Assembly: GCA_005408345.1 (NCBI GenBank)
Contig: SEMN01000186.1
Span: 434,001-498,000 of the forward strand
Source: Macquaria australasica
Taxonomy: Eukaryota > Chordata > Actinopteri > Centrarchiformes > Percichthyidae
DNA: 64,000 nt
Direction: 5' to 3'
This document shows positions 1-14,001 of this stretch, in pieces (positions within the stretch are counted from its first letter, which is position 1; every line of letters starts with the position of its first letter). The translations under genes were made by a program, and so were the position numbers. The notes beneath the pieces were generated by a model, which had not been told where the DNA came from, searched no databases, and saw only the letters and a program-made list of their open reading frames with translations.

Positions 1-3000
1 TGTGTGCCTCCATGTGAGTGTTTGCGTGAGTAATTCCAAGATAAAGTGGCGCTGCCTGGAAAAGATCTCCTCCGATTCATGTCTATGGGAAAACACCAGC
101 TGACATACAGTGCGGGAATAAAGGGAGCCCGGCTAGAGCCACAGAGGGGCTGACTAGAGTGCGTTGTGTGTATGTCAGCTATGCCATAAAAATGCCATGG
201 GTGGAGGATGACATTGGCAGGTCCTATTCAGGGCTATAGCAGTGAAAGGCCCTTTAGGGTGAAAAAAGATTCCTTAGGCCTGTCAGGTCCCCATAGCTCC
301 CCGCTGAACAATACCCACTAAGAGCAGCTGTCTTAATAGCGTGAGGGACTGACAGCTTTAGGCGCGATGCTCAGAGCAGCATCCACGCAAACTTTGGTAG
401 AGTCCAAACAACGCTCCGCTGTGTGACAGCATAACACAGTCTAACAGGATAGTATACTGTTTGCCAGATAGTGAATGCTTCCTGTACATTTCTATTACGC
501 GTAAGTCTTTAAGGAACCTGAGCTGACAGTGTTGGCAGTGCCGTATCACCTCGATGTTCAGGAACCTCACGTGTGAACGGATGCAGTGGCACAATAGCAA
601 AAGATCCTTCCTGAGCGTGATGATGGTTGGAACAAACTGGATTTACAATTCCTTCAGCAGGAAGACCAAAAATCTCTGCTTTCACTTAGGAGAGAGGTTG
701 GGTTTTTATTGGCGGGGCTATGAGTGGGAATGGTGTGTAAACGTATTGTGTTTGACTGATGGAGCAATGTTTCCTTTTCAAAGTGAAGGCGGATTACTGA
801 AACAAGTGGCTGACGTTTCTTTCTGCCATCAGCGTCTGATCTGATAATCACAGTGTGAACTATCTGAGACTCCTCCTCCTCGAGTATTAGCTGTAAATCA
901 ATTGTGCAACTGTTTGCAACCGCAGCGCAGCTCCCAGCCATCGACCTGGCTGTCAAAGCCATGTATAATAAGGTTTCTCCGCAGTCTTTGCTCTCTATTG
1001 TTTTACATCCAGCCATTACCTAACCCTGTCTCCTCTGCCTAGACCCTCACACATCCACAAACACCACTCGGGCTTTCACGGAGAGGACGCGCATCGGAAA
1101 CACGCGAGACAGATCTCCAAATCTTCCCCAAACAAGGGCTCTCCCTGCTCATGTCAAACATCACCTCCAGTCTGTTTACTCTGCGAGTTTGGTTTCTATG
1201 GGACCAGCAGATCCATAGTGTTTTGGGTTCACATAACTCCTGGCAGGTCGTCTTGTGCGTTGCTGGCCCTGAGGCTGACAGGGATGGGCCGGTGCTGTCA
1301 GTGCTAGACAATGAGACAAAGCTTGCACTGGGCTAGCTCACACTCCTCCATAACTGTGATTCATACTAATCCCACAGCCTCTGCAATTAAGGCAATCACT
1401 CTGCTCCAACAATGTTAACTAAAGATTTTAAACCCGCCGCATTATAACAGAATGCAGTCGGCCAAGGCTGATTGGCGGCTGTGAGCTGAGAAAATAAACA
1501 GTGTTTGAAGATTAGATGATTAGAAGATTAGATGAGTTAATTTGGCCCTTCAGGCATGAAAAGGCAGAGAGCGTTTCCTCCTTCGTGATTCTGAGAAAGC
1601 GAAGGAAAGACACTGTATATCTTCATCAACCATCATAATGGTTCATCTTTGTCTTTCTGTCTTGTTTGTTTTTTTTCCAAACATATTTTCTACCTACAGT
1701 ATGTGAAGAAGAGCCCTGTGGGAGAAGGCGCTCCCTACCTTGCTTTGGAAAGTTTTCCCGTAATGATCTGACTCAGCCTTAAGGATAAGCAGATGAGTCT
1801 TGGATTAGGGATGAGATAGGAATGCTCTCTTGGATTTCTTTCTACTGGGTAAACGTTTATGGTTTCCACTCCCTAATAAAATGCGCTTTGCATAAGCCAA
1901 TCTGGACACATTCTCGGAAGTGTCTAAAATATGACGTAAATTATTAATACAGGTAGTTTTCAGGAAATTTCTCCCTTTCAACTTCACCTTTTGTTCAGAC
2001 TGAAAGTTCATTCTTGACCTTCGAAACTGAAAACTGACAAAAATATCACCAACAGGTCCACGAAGTAGACGAAGTAATCAAATTTCCATTTTATCTGAGC
2101 ACTTTAAGGACTTCTCATCCATGTGCCGAGGAAGATCACGTGAAAAGTTTGAAATCTCTAGAACAGCTACAGAGTGGAATTTGTTGGGAGATTGTTTTGT
2201 CCTCTTCTCCAAGTTCATTAACCTCTATAATTAAATACTACACAATTCAAAACATAATGGAGTAAATAGATTTTTGTTCAAACAGTTCTCTACAACAATA
2301 CTTCGGGATGCTCGTGATGAGAGAAAAAAATAACTGCGTCTACAGAAACACTGTGGCCTCACCTCACTGGGCAGTAAATGCTTAATTTAAGCTCTGCTCA
2401 ACACTATTTTATTGCAGGCTCATTAGCAACCACAGCATCGTGGCCATGCTAAGCAGGTGGGAAACCTTTGACCTTCACACACACCCCCTACATTCCTTTG
2501 TCAAGTCCCCATTACTAAGTTACCATTCCTCCGAAATGGGCCGTGACCCTCGTCCTCCTCGTCCTCCTCCTCCTGCTTTCCATCTTCCTCTGGGGAAAAC
2601 CGGGCCTTCCCTGCTGCAGATGTCATTAGTGAGTGGTACTCTGACTGTTGAGACAAATTTCTCTATAAAATTTATAAGCCATGAAAACGGTTTCAGTTGG
2701 GCAGTCAAACAGACAGGAGAGGAGAGGAGAGGAGAATTATCTGAAACACAAGTTAATCTAGTGACAAAGGGGAATGGAGGAGTGGCAAAATGGAATGGAA
2801 AAGAAATAAATCTCCACTAGACTGACTTTTTAAAAAAAAAAAAGAAAGACACTGCTCTTCCTCCTGCTCTCCATCCCTATGTGTCTTTCCCTCCTGGTGA
2901 AACTCACAATGAACTGAAGTTCCACTACTTAGCCACATGACCTTTTGTAGCTCTTTTACAACCTGCCAATTACTGTTAACACTGTCAGGGGGCAGGTTTG

Positions 3001-3634
3001 GCTCAAGACCAGGTTGCAATGAAACTTATCTTAACAGCCCTGCACTGATTACTGCGAGTACGGGAGTTCATTGTGGAAATGGCTGCTTTAGTGTCAGTGT
3101 GCAGTGGTGGTTTTACACGTTGTGCATCACTTTTGCAGGATTTCTCCAAACTGTCTTGTTGAATGACAGCATTTCACTCATAAAGCAAAGGGCTCTTAAC
3201 ACACACAAGCTGGCTGGAATCAGAAACTGACCCACTCCCATACAAATTAAAACCAGAGGAGGGTTTGAATCTGCACAGTGCCTGAGAAAATCACGGGCAT
3301 TTAACACTCTGCAGCTCCAGTAGAAGGCAAACTGTGCAGGATAGATAAATAGTATACAGATTTAAGAAGAAAAAAACGTTACCCACATTGTGTACTATAG
3401 GAGCAGCGCATGATTATGCAGCTATAAGGGAGAATGTAAACAGACAGTGAAGCTGAGTTGTCAAAGTGTGCAATCGGAGAGACATTTTAACTGTCTCAGC
3501 CAAGATAAATCAGAACCTGGGGTCACTAATCATCTTGGTACATATCGCACTTCTTTACTGCATCTGGCCTGAAAGGCAGACTTTATGCAGACAGCAGCAT
3601 GCAGAGGAATGATGAGGGAAGTGTAGCTGAAGAG

Positions 3635-3638
<4 letters not shown>

Positions 3639-3699
<61 letters not shown>
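3639..3699. repeat. (TG)n microsatellite
   Basis: About 30 uninterrupted TG units inside the ntn1 intron. Antisense frames through it yield only threonine-histidine repeats and are not genes. Confidence 0.98.
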
Positions 3700-3702
<3 letters not shown>

Positions 3703-6540
3703 ACACTGTACGTTTTTGACTCAACCTATCCAAAGGAGGGAGTGAATGGGACGCCGCTGGAAGCCATAAATCTGAAACCCCACAGCACAGTTCCTTCACT
3801 TCTGTGACACATTTATTGTCCTCTTTTCATTTTCCCCTTCTCCTTTTATCGTCCTCAGCTCTCATCCATTTTTAAAATGGCACACTCTTAAACTTTAACC
3901 TGAATTCCTGCACTCTTCTTCTTTTTTTTTTTAAACTCCTCGGTGTGTACCTGTGAGTGTGTGCAAGCAGGAGGAAATAATTTGTCGCTGTAGAAGCCCG
4001 TGTAATCTCCACCCATGTTCTAGGCTTTAACGTCCGCTCAGTCTAGATGCTTTGCTTTGTGAAGCCAGCGGCAGGCATTGCGTCTGTCACAGCCCAGGCG
4101 TTTTTCTTGGAAGAGGCAGCAGAGAGTGGAGCAGCATGTGGAGAGATGAGCTCATAAAGAAACAGATTTTGCCAGCCTGTAGCAGAAAAGCCGATAATAC
4201 AGGACACAGAACCAATGAACAAGATGACCTGTGCACATTATTGGGCCAGGAGAAGCATGAGTAACAACTTGCAGCTTAGTGTGAATCTGTGATGGACAGG
4301 GAACACCAGTGAGTGACAAGATTACCTCCATGCTGCAGGATATGATTAATGATGAGTCATCAGCAATGATCTGCAATTCTGTGACTTGATCATAAGCTCT
4401 TATGATCTCTCAGACTCACCAGTACAGTACACTTTAATCATGAGCTCAATATAAATAATTGCCTTATGAAACTATGGGGAAAGTGAGTGCATGCACAGTT
4501 ACAGTAAAGTGCTGGGGAGCAAAGAGGCCAAACAGTGCAGCACATTTCAAAGAGAAGGAGAGGATCAAAAGGATCACAATGTGGCAAGAGTGTGAGCATG
4601 CATATGCATCACTTTTATGGCCCATGTTGTCTTTGGGCTCTAAAAAGAAGTCTTTGCTGCGTTTCAGCCTCAGCTATCATGAGTCAGAATCCAAGACCAT
4701 CGGGAATACGATGCTATAAATGTAAATGTAAACACATTTAGTCTTGTTTTTCAGAGCAGCTCACAGTCATTTTAGATCCATCCACTCAGTGAGTTGATAT
4801 CCAAGACCAGCAAGAGACACACTGTCCAGGCTCAACCACCTTAAATTATTGCTGCAAATCACTTTTCACAGATACAGGCACAGTGATGGCACACTATGGT
4901 ATATTCTGTCACTGTATATATAGTTCAGTTGCATCAAGGCAGACGGTAGGACTAGAAGTAGAAGAAGAAATGTACAATGGGCTCTGTCAGTGCACCACAG
5001 TGGAGGTCTGCTTTCTCACTGTAACCATACATATTAAACAGGTGGTATTAGTGGAATTAGTGTTTTCTTTTCTATACGGACATCATCAAAGGTGTGAAGA
5101 TAATGTTGTTCATTTGAATTAGAAGAGCTAGCATTTTCAGTCAGCCAGTCAGTCAATTAATGATCCTGCCTGCCAAAACAAGTGAATTCAATACCCATTT
5201 AATCTAACTACATTTATTTGCCAAAAATTAATTTTATAACATCCAGGATTCATTTGAAAACCAATCAATATATCATAGGACAATGGCATGACACAACAGT
5301 ACAGTGCATGCAATAAATACCTACAGCAAAGTCTGTATTTAATATTGTGTCAATTGTGTTTCAGTTGTTCTGCTTTGACATCTTAGTCAAGCTATTGAAC
5401 ATTGTCTTTGTAAAAGGGATCCACATTGTTATGTTTTTGTTATTTTGTCATTATTTCAACACATTTAAGTAAGCAGCTTCCTTTAAGACTAAGACTCTGC
5501 CAGTAACTCAAGTAAAGTTTTGGTGGGGCTCATTATTAGTGTGCTGCCATCCTCCTGCAGCTACAGCAGACGGGTTTCTGTGTATGAAGGCGGTGTGGCA
5601 GCTGGTTTGGTCCACGCAGATTGTTTCTGACACTGATGGAGAGGAGATGTGTTTACTGTACTGGCTCCAGAACCACATTTACTGCACTCTTCTGCTGTGG
5701 CATGGTGCCTACTGCTCAGTGCGAATTAGGCCCTCGTGTACACAAGCAACCATGCACGCTGGTACATATACACACACATTTACATACATCCACTGCTCTA
5801 ATTGCAATCTTGGAACAGTAGCCTTTCGAGGTTGTTTTATTTTTTTTTCGAGGGGAAACTATTTTCTAGCAAAAATCGCAGAACTTCAAATCTTCCGTAA
5901 CCAAATGTGACACTTCTGACTCAAGCAGGAAGGATACAGTTGGGGAAGTGGAGAAGCAGGAAAAGAGACCCCTCTGATCCAGAAACCCAAAACCTCATTG
6001 TAATTTAGTCATCGGTAGAAGGCAATTAGTGAGGGAATGACTGGTCTTTGCCAGAGCAAGCAACGGCTGACACATGCTGAGAGTAAACTCTGCGTTTTGC
6101 AATGAAAGCACAATTTTTCTGCACTAATAATGTGACAACAGACAGTGCTTGTTATTTTGAAGATAATAGCAAGTGCAAGTTGAAACTTAGAAAGAAAGAA
6201 CAAAGAAGGTTTTATCTTGGTGGAGAGGAAAGCAAATAGGAGGCTAACAGCTTTTTTTCTGAACAGAAAGACTCCGACGCTCGTCTAACAGGGAGGGAAA
6301 TGAACTGAGGATTTATTGATGCCCCCTCTCACAAAGAAGATTAAAGGCAGGAGGTGGAACGCCTCTCTATTTGTCTCATGCCTCATTTCAAATGAAGATT
6401 TATTCAGACATGGCTGGGCCAAAAGTTCAAACTTTTTGGAAAAGGCTGCAGCAGTTGTAGAGCTACAATCCAAACTCCTGGGTGATAAAAGAGGCGGCAT
6501 GACACCTTTTGGTCCAGCTGATCATTGTGGTACACTGTAT

Positions 6541-6790
6541 GGACTATAAGAAAGATTGTGGTTATGGCAAATACATTAAGGTATGTTTAAGGTTGATCAA
6601 CTAAAACACTTGGCTAAGGTTAGGGAAAGATCATGGTTGCGTTAACTGCAGGTCTGCGATGGGAGATGAACTCCGGTCTTCTGCATGATAGTCCGACGCG
6701 CTACACACCCGTCCACCCCCCCGACCTCCACACCTTTATATTCCACCTCACTACAGGGCACACTACTTCCTGCAACATAAATTGTGAGGC
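6541..6790 (-). repeat. SINE-like interspersed repeat with tRNA-type internal promoter boxes
   Basis: On the minus strand, TAGCGCGTCGG (reverse complement of 6693-6703) resembles a pol III A box. GGAGTTCATCTCC (reverse complement of 6662-6674) resembles a B box at tRNA-like spacing. The plus-strand left part carries GGTTAAGG/GGTTAGGGAAAGATC motifs that also occur around 8.4 kb. Together these suggest a tRNA-derived interspersed repeat. It is not a functional tRNA: no clean acceptor-stem pairing or T-arm is visible. Boundaries are approximate. Confidence 0.5.
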
Positions 6791-8394
6791 GCTGAATCGC
6801 AGGGGTACTGGGATGGAGGAGGAGGATTTCAAAAAACTAAACAGATTATCAGTTTAAGGGTACTGAGGAGAAAGGAGCTATACGACTACTTCCTGTGTCG
6901 GCTCACAGGTTTCCATCGAAATACTATGACTATTGTGAGCTGACAGTGTGTGCTTTCCAGTGAAAAGCAAGTGGTTGTCTAATTTATGTCCAGAATATAT
7001 TACCCCCAATGTGTTATCGATTCTGTAGATATTCCTTTATATTTGCTCTGGCAGGAGGTTGACTCTCAGCTACAGGATGATTACGCTGCTCAGAGGGAGG
7101 AAAATTGACTATAATTATCAAATAGGCCACTTATACTTAATCTAATGAAAATGACTTCAGAAAATAGTTTGACCTTAGTGAAGGTTTTTTGTCTCAACAT
7201 GTTGCAGCTGATTAATGAGTGAAAACCCAACAGAGGGCTGCTCTGCGACATTTGATATGAATCAACTTGATCATGTTGTCAAGATTTATCACATTTTTAT
7301 GGTTGCATATTTCTGAAAACACTTGTTTCAAATATCTATTTTCCCATCTGTGCAAATACCCCCCTGTCAACGCATTCACAACTTGCCCATTGTACTGTAA
7401 TCTACACTGTTGTGTCTAAAATATGAACTCCTCCGCGCTGGCAGGAGAGGTGTCATTTCCGATGAGGTCACTGGCCGAGGCAGCAACCCAAACACTAGCC
7501 ACTGTTATTCTTTTCCTTAAATCCCACTCTTCTGTTTCTTTTATCTCTCTATCTTTGTTTGTGATCGCTTCATTCTTTATTTTTTCACTGACCTTGTTTG
7601 TTATTGGGGCTCTGAGTTAATTTCATTTCCCGCCCACTGCCATGGAAACCGCTCACAGAAACCCGATACCGTCTTTCTTTCTAAAAGTGGAAACTGTGCT
7701 GCTCGATGTTCCTGGATAATGAAACGGTGGCTGTCACAGGAGGCCACAGGCTTTAAAGACTAACTGCTGAAATGATCTTTATGTTCCCCGAAGTATCTGT
7801 CCGACATATCAGTTCCATCAACTATTCGGATAGGACTGTTCGTCGTTCCAAAATAGCGAAAAAGAAGTGAAATTAAATGTATAACAATGTCCTCTAAAGA
7901 ATCCTTAATTCAGAGGTTAATTTCGGATGTTGGTTTCCAGCCTCAAAACACTTAAGAAGTTGATGTACAAAATGTCTCATCTGGATATTATTCGAACAGA
8001 AATTAAGTTGCTACTGGAAACAGCTGCATAACAATTAGATGTCAACCCCTTATGTTTAACCCCTTATTATAACTTTATGTATATTTCATTTTACTTGCAA
8101 GTCAAAAAACTGCCTAAAAGAGTCCAACTATTAAATCACTTACTAATGCAAGGCTTGTTTAGGGAATTTTATTTAACCAAAATGTAGTTTCCTTTTATTG
8201 ATTTGTCTTATTAGCCTTGTTTCTGGCACTTCTAGAAAAAGTGAAACAGCACCTGTCAGCAAACTATCCCCTTGGGAAGAAGTGAAATGAGACTGAATAC
8301 TTAGTACATGTATGTTTTTGAATTGAAATAGCAAGCGTCGACCCTGCAACAGCAAATATGTTTTCATTTGTTTTATCCTAATATCTGCTCATAG

Positions 8395-8640
8395 CTCATA
8401 TTCTTTTATGGTTATGGTTAGACACCCAATCCACTTGGTTAAGGTTGGGAAAGATTGTGGTCTTCTTGGTTAAAGAAGTGATTTGAAGCCCAAGACAGGA
8501 CGCGTTTGCTTTATTAACCATAGTCTTTCCCGAACCTAAACCAAAGTGCTTTTAATGCCTAAACCTAAACACGAGCAGGACTCAGGTTGCGTAAAATGAC
8601 CTGCACTTTGTATGACCACCATCCTCCCCGTTCACCTCTC
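8395..8640. repeat. interspersed repeat related to the 6.5-kb copy
   Basis: Contains GGTTAAGGTTGGGAAAGATT, closely matching the GGTTAGGGAAAGATC segment near 6.6 kb. Further right it has complementary ACCATAGTCTTTCCCGAACC, so the element is partly self-complementary. I recognise the motif as widespread in teleost introns; no coding capacity. Boundaries are approximate. Confidence 0.45.
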
Positions 8641-9615
8641 CAGGACAGTAAGTGTTGCGCTTCCTACACAAGAAAAAATCATTGTCAGGGAACATAATCC
8701 AGAGAGAAGTTATATTTCCGCTCAAAACATAATTGGCGAAACAAATTATTAGTATATAAATGCAATTTCTGGGAGACAGGGATGCAAGAATAAGAGTGAG
8801 CTTGATATAAAAAAGATTGCATTTACAAATTCTTCGAAACCACAAATTACTGACAGGAAGGTCAGCATCATCAGCTACTGTTTATACTCCCACAACCCGC
8901 TGACAGACCAGGGGAAAGATGAGGCAGAGGAGGAGGGCGTTGGGAGCATGCTAACCCCTCATGGCTATCTCTGGCCGGGCTCCTTCCCTCTATCCATCTA
9001 CCTCTTTCTTCACCCCACTCTTCCTGTCTTCCTCAGAGACTCTGGGAGACAGGAGAACCATCTCCCATCGGTTATCCCTCATGCTCCACCTCAACTTTCA
9101 TCTCCAGCCAACGACCTGTCCTGGCCGTATAATACGAGGCGAAAAATACAACCAAAACAAGGGAGGGGAGCTCGAAGGGGGGAAAAAAAGAAAGGTCAAA
9201 TGCATTCTCCAGGTTCTTTTTTTTATCATCAGATGGACATCTGGATATCTACAGAGACCTGATACATAATCATTTCAGTATCTGCAAGTGTCTCTTGAGG
9301 TTAGAGAGCAGGAGATAGACAGAGAGAAAGAGACTAAGGCCAGGTCTTAACTTCAGAGAAAACACACAGAGGGGCCCCATTTGGAAATTAATTTTCGCCA
9401 TGAACTATCATCTCATAACACAAATATTACCATTAATGACTCAATTTCCTTATAATTTCCTTATTGACCCCCGTAATTAGGCCCATTTGTTTGCTTTGTC
9501 ATCCTCCAGTGATATGGGCCTGTTGTTATTAGAAGCAGAAAGGGGACTCACGTAGGAACCTGATGACTTATTCTGCTGGAGGAGGGGGTCCCCACAGCTG
9601 CTGAGGAGCCCCTGC

Positions 9616-9660
<45 letters not shown>
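9616..9660. repeat. (CA)n microsatellite
   Basis: About 22 CA units in the ntn1 intron. Confidence 0.98.
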
Positions 9661-9662
<2 letters not shown>

Positions 9663-11065
9663 CACATTACGACCATAGAGGCAGCCCTCATCCTGCAACA
9701 CCAAGACCCAGCGGCAGCAGTGAAAGCTATTTAAGTAGCATTTACTGTTAGCACGCTGAGTCAAGAGCCTCTCTCTGTCTTTATCTCTCTCCCCTTCTCT
9801 TTTCCTCTTGCTCACCCTCCCTCACTCTCTCACTGTGTCTCTCTCTGTCTCACCAAGTCACCCCTAAAGTCGCACTTTCTCTTTCCTCTCTCTCTATAAT
9901 GGGCCTTCCACAGAGGACCTAAATCAGCTGAGACCAGTGCTTTTCCGAGCTTCTCTCTCTCTGCTCTCGGCTGGACACCGAGCCTAATTAATTGGCCGTA
10001 TTGTCCCAGAGGGAGCAGAGCCAGCAAGGGGAAGGGGTTAATAAGGAGGAAAAAGTGTTGGGTATGGCTTTTATTCTATCAGATGCCCTCCATTTCTTTT
10101 TTTGTCTTTTTTTTTTGTCTTTTCTGAAAGACAGATAGGGAGAACATTGTGTGTTCTCGTGTAAGGTGACTGAGAGAGAAAGTGTGGACTCACAGCCCCT
10201 CACCCCACTATGTGTCTTATCTGTGAGAGCTAATGAGTGATGGATTAACCTGGGATCACCCCTGGCAAATTGAGATGACCCCGCAAACTTACCCTAAGCA
10301 CCCTCCCAGAAGTCTGCATTCCACTTCACACAACCTGTGATCCTCTTTAAAGGTAGGGATCTGTGTTTTGATGCACAGGTTGCTTGTAGAGATAGGTGGC
10401 ATCAATTATTAGGCAAAAAAAAAAAAGAAAAGAAAGCATCAAAATTAAAATGTAAATGCTTTGCACCATTTATAATGATACTGATTTCTTTACGTGACTC
10501 TGGAAACATAATCATGTTTTCAGTGGGGTTGAAATGTCATGGAATATGTGGATGCATCAAATGTAAAATAAACTGCATTTGACCACCACCTGTTGAAAAA
10601 GCTTAATTTGGGACAAATCAATCTCATGTTTTACCACAGCTATGACTGCAAACATGATCCAATACTGCGAAATCTGATTTCCAACAACAAGCTGTGAACT
10701 TCTTAACTTCTAATTAGAAAATCATACACATCAATCTAAGAGAGAGCATTGCCTGCAAAGCATCCTTTCCTCAAGTTTATTGTAAATCTGTCTACTTTGT
10801 ACTGACCTCTGCTGACTGAGATCTCTTTGTGCAACCGTGTCAACCTGCAGCCTGCAAATGCAGCTTAATTTACCAGCTCGTTTGGGCCAACGGGCTGCCA
10901 TCCTTAAAAACAAAGATAAAAAGCTGATGTATGACTCTTAGCCGCCTGCATTACTGTTGGTTATGTAGACAATCACAGGCCCACACACACACTCAGACAC
11001 ACACACTATAACACAAGGCATCCATGACGACCGAGTGCTACAAACCTCTGGTGACTTGCTGGCTG

Positions 11066-11066
<1 letters not shown>

Positions 11067-11120
<54 letters not shown>

Positions 11121-11204
11121 CAGCCTGCGCCATGACTTATATGGGAAAGACAAAGACACTGGTGATAAATCACTGCGCTCACACACACACACACACACAC
11201 ACAC
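11067..11204. repeat. two (CA)n blocks with a TATATA junction
   Basis: A (CA) run from 11067 to about 11113 passes into TATATA, then about 60 bases of unique sequence, then a second (CA) run at 11180-11204. A complementary (TG)n block follows 0.1 kb downstream. Confidence 0.97.
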
Positions 11205-11308
11205 ATGAATTCCAAGGAAGGTTTTTTTCTGGCAGCATGTGAGCATGTTTGACGCAAAATGAAACTGTTTGACTCTGCTTGATGTGTCACAGGTGCTTTC
11301 TCCGACTG

Positions 11309-11312
<4 letters not shown>

Positions 11313-11403
<91 letters not shown>
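11313..11403. repeat. compound (TG)n(GA)n microsatellite
   Basis: About 33 TG units (11313-11378) followed directly by about 12 GA units. It could pair with the CA blocks to its left if transcribed. Confidence 0.98.
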
Positions 11404-12723
11404 TGTATAAGAGATGCATAAAAAAAGTTAAAACAGATTGACCCATGCATGTTCAGTTCACTAAAATCTAATCTCATTAAAGAGTAACTCTGCGTCAGAA
11501 CCCTTTGCAACTTAATCCGCATCTACAGTCTGAATATTTACAACATAATTAACCACCACAGACACTTTATTCCTCAGAGGCAGGTTCCAGCTGGTTGCAG
11601 TTCACTCAGATGACGACAGCAGTGTGCTACAGGAACAGCGGGGGGCGCTCTGATCTACACAGCAGGCTGCTGTGTCGGGGCGTAACTTTGTCCTGCCATT
11701 AATCATCTATAGCTGTGAGTGTTAAGGACCCCTGCTTCGGGCCCGATGTGCTCACGCTTGTGCTATAGGTGGTCCTGTCGGCAAGTAGTGCGACTGTTGC
11801 CAGAGAAGTTTTTGCCAGAACTTTCACCTTGAATCAAACGCTGAGCCGCTGCAAACACAAAAGCCTCCTTCTCTTTCATGTCTCTCTCTCTCACACATAA
11901 GCGAGTATCTGTTTTTTATTGTTGTTGTTGATGCTGTTACAGCCCTATCAGCTACGGGGAGACTTTGGAGGAGTTGTAACAAGCTGTGCCAGGGCTTTCA
12001 TTTTTAAGTGTGAACAGGCTCGGATAATTGTAGCATAATGTAACAACACATGCACCAGCTTCAGCGCTTGTTGTGATGTGTTTCTTCTACCTAAAAGTAC
12101 AAGGAGGAATGCAACATGCAAAGATTTTACATTTAATCTAATTAATTCTGCATTAACTAATCACTGCAAGGCACAGCCCAGGGCACAGCGCGGGAGAATG
12201 ACGTTCTTTTCTTCCCTTAAATTCACTTTCTCTCTTTCTTGCTCTCTCTGTCGTTGCCTCCAGCCCACATTATATATTTGCTTTGGCTGCAAACACTCGC
12301 CCTCCTCTTGGTAACCGTGCAGTAACCCTCTGCCACACAGAGTTGCTGAGGTCATCAGCCCTGATCCTCTACAGCACCGCTGGCCCCGGCCTCGGGATCA
12401 GGTCTCACATACGCACACACACACTCACCGCTTTTTAACTCTAAAATGCTGCCAATGCCTACGCATACATCATCTCATACACATGCACAGAATCAGGCAC
12501 TCTCTCCCTCACACTCACTCACAGTGTTTTCCTAACCTGTTTACTGGTCCCTTTATGGCCCCCTGTTAATAAATGAGACAGTTCTGATCTGTCTATGGTG
12601 GCAGCAATGAATCAGTACCGTGCTACCAGTGTGTTTCAGACCTGATGACTGCATGAATGAGGGACGCTGGCTGAGGCATAAACTGGCGAGCTTGAAGGGG
12701 AACACGACCGATCAAAGTCTGTT

Positions 12724-13173
12724 AACAGGTGTTGGGGAGTACTATTGCACATGTGAAAAAAAGTTTAATAAAGCCTTTTGCAGCTCCAAAGTGAGGTGCG
12801 CAAAGTGTGATAAATTGCCTCAAGTGATGTCACTTGAGTCAGCATCAGCTGGGTCTGAAGTTTGAAAATGAAAAAAAAATGTTAGAAAGAAGTGAGCTTA
12901 CCAGACCTCTGTAGCCCGCTCCTCATCTCTGCTTGAGGCCAGCAGCTCGAGGCTACATTAGCCGCTACTAGCATAACAAACCTGAATCTCCAACCCAAGT
13001 GATGGAGTTGCATTGTGGGTAATGTAGGCACCAGGTTTTGACGAGTAAGAAGAATGAATAGAATAAAAAAGATTATTTCTTTGGTTTTGCTGCATCGATT
13101 TTATTATTTTTTTAAAACTGTCCATCGTGAGTCCGACAATGTTATAGGAGTGGAATGCTAAATCAATTAAGTA
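12724..13173 (+). repeat. dispersed repeat, copy 1 (ntn1 intron)
   Basis: This stretch matches 30396-30828 in inverted orientation over nearly its whole length. Shared blocks include CCTCAAGTGATGTCACTTGA-like, AGAAAGAAGTGAGCTTA, CCTCTGTAGCCCGCTCCTCA and TAACATTGT/ACAATGTTATAGGAGT. Divergence and small indels show the copies are old. No coding frame, no terminal repeats found; class unknown. Confidence 0.75.
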
Positions 13174-13949
13174 CTCTTTTCAAGAAATTAAGCTGCAGTG
13201 GTAGCCAATGTAGAAGTCTGTCAGTAGGCATCAATCCTGACTATCTTTCAGCAGTACCACTGGAGTCCTGCCCGGCTCTTTTTTTCTGGAAGTGTAAAAA
13301 AAACCCCAAAAAAAACAAAAAAGAAGCATATTGGAACAAAAAGCTGTTTTCTCAAACAGCCGATTGCAAAAGTGTCTTTTGTGCCTTCGAGACAATACTT
13401 GAATTTTCCAAACAGTTCCTCTGGGGATTAAGCTTTAGTGCAACACAAACTCACTTAGTAAGATGGCACAGACAGAGTGTGACAGCGCTCACTCTGTGGT
13501 GTGAATGTGGCTGCTTGATATGTAGACGAGAGACATGCAGGCAGCGATTCATAGAGCTGACGAGTGAGGCACTGGAGTGTCTTGTGTCTAATGTGTGAAT
13601 ACGCGCTGATGCTGTCTGGCATGGGTTTTGATTACCCCTAATCATCTGGTACCTGCTCGAACTAAACATTTCCATTACATACAAACACCTCTGTCTCTCT
13701 CTCTCAGACACACACACACACACTCATCCCGCGCTTCATGCCATACCCACAGCGCACCGAGATCCTCCCTCGGATAATACAAGCTTTCACTATGGCATCA
13801 AGTCACCAATTAATTCATTAACAGACGTCTCCCCAGGCATTGAATAGCTGCTCACATCCTGGCCAGAATTACTGTTTGCATAAACACCCACTGGCAGACA
13901 ACGCAGATTAAGAGACACACTCAAACACGCTTGCGCAATCTCTTTTTCA

Positions 13950-13998
<49 letters not shown>
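13950..13998. repeat. compound (TC)n(AC)n microsatellite
   Basis: TC units followed by AC units in the ntn1 intron. Confidence 0.97.

Positions 13999-14001
<3 letters not shown>

Noticed and set aside
6660..6705. Functional tRNA gene
   Set aside because: Only A- and B-box-like motifs are present; no complete cloverleaf or matching acceptor stem could be drawn.
10938..11522. Long frames of threonine-histidine and cysteine-valine repeats
   Set aside because: They are translations of CA/TG microsatellites, not genes.
13155..13598. 147-codon plus-strand frame
   Set aside because: It begins at the end of the dispersed repeat and crosses an A-rich run that encodes a lysine/asparagine patch; no homology recognised and no splice context.
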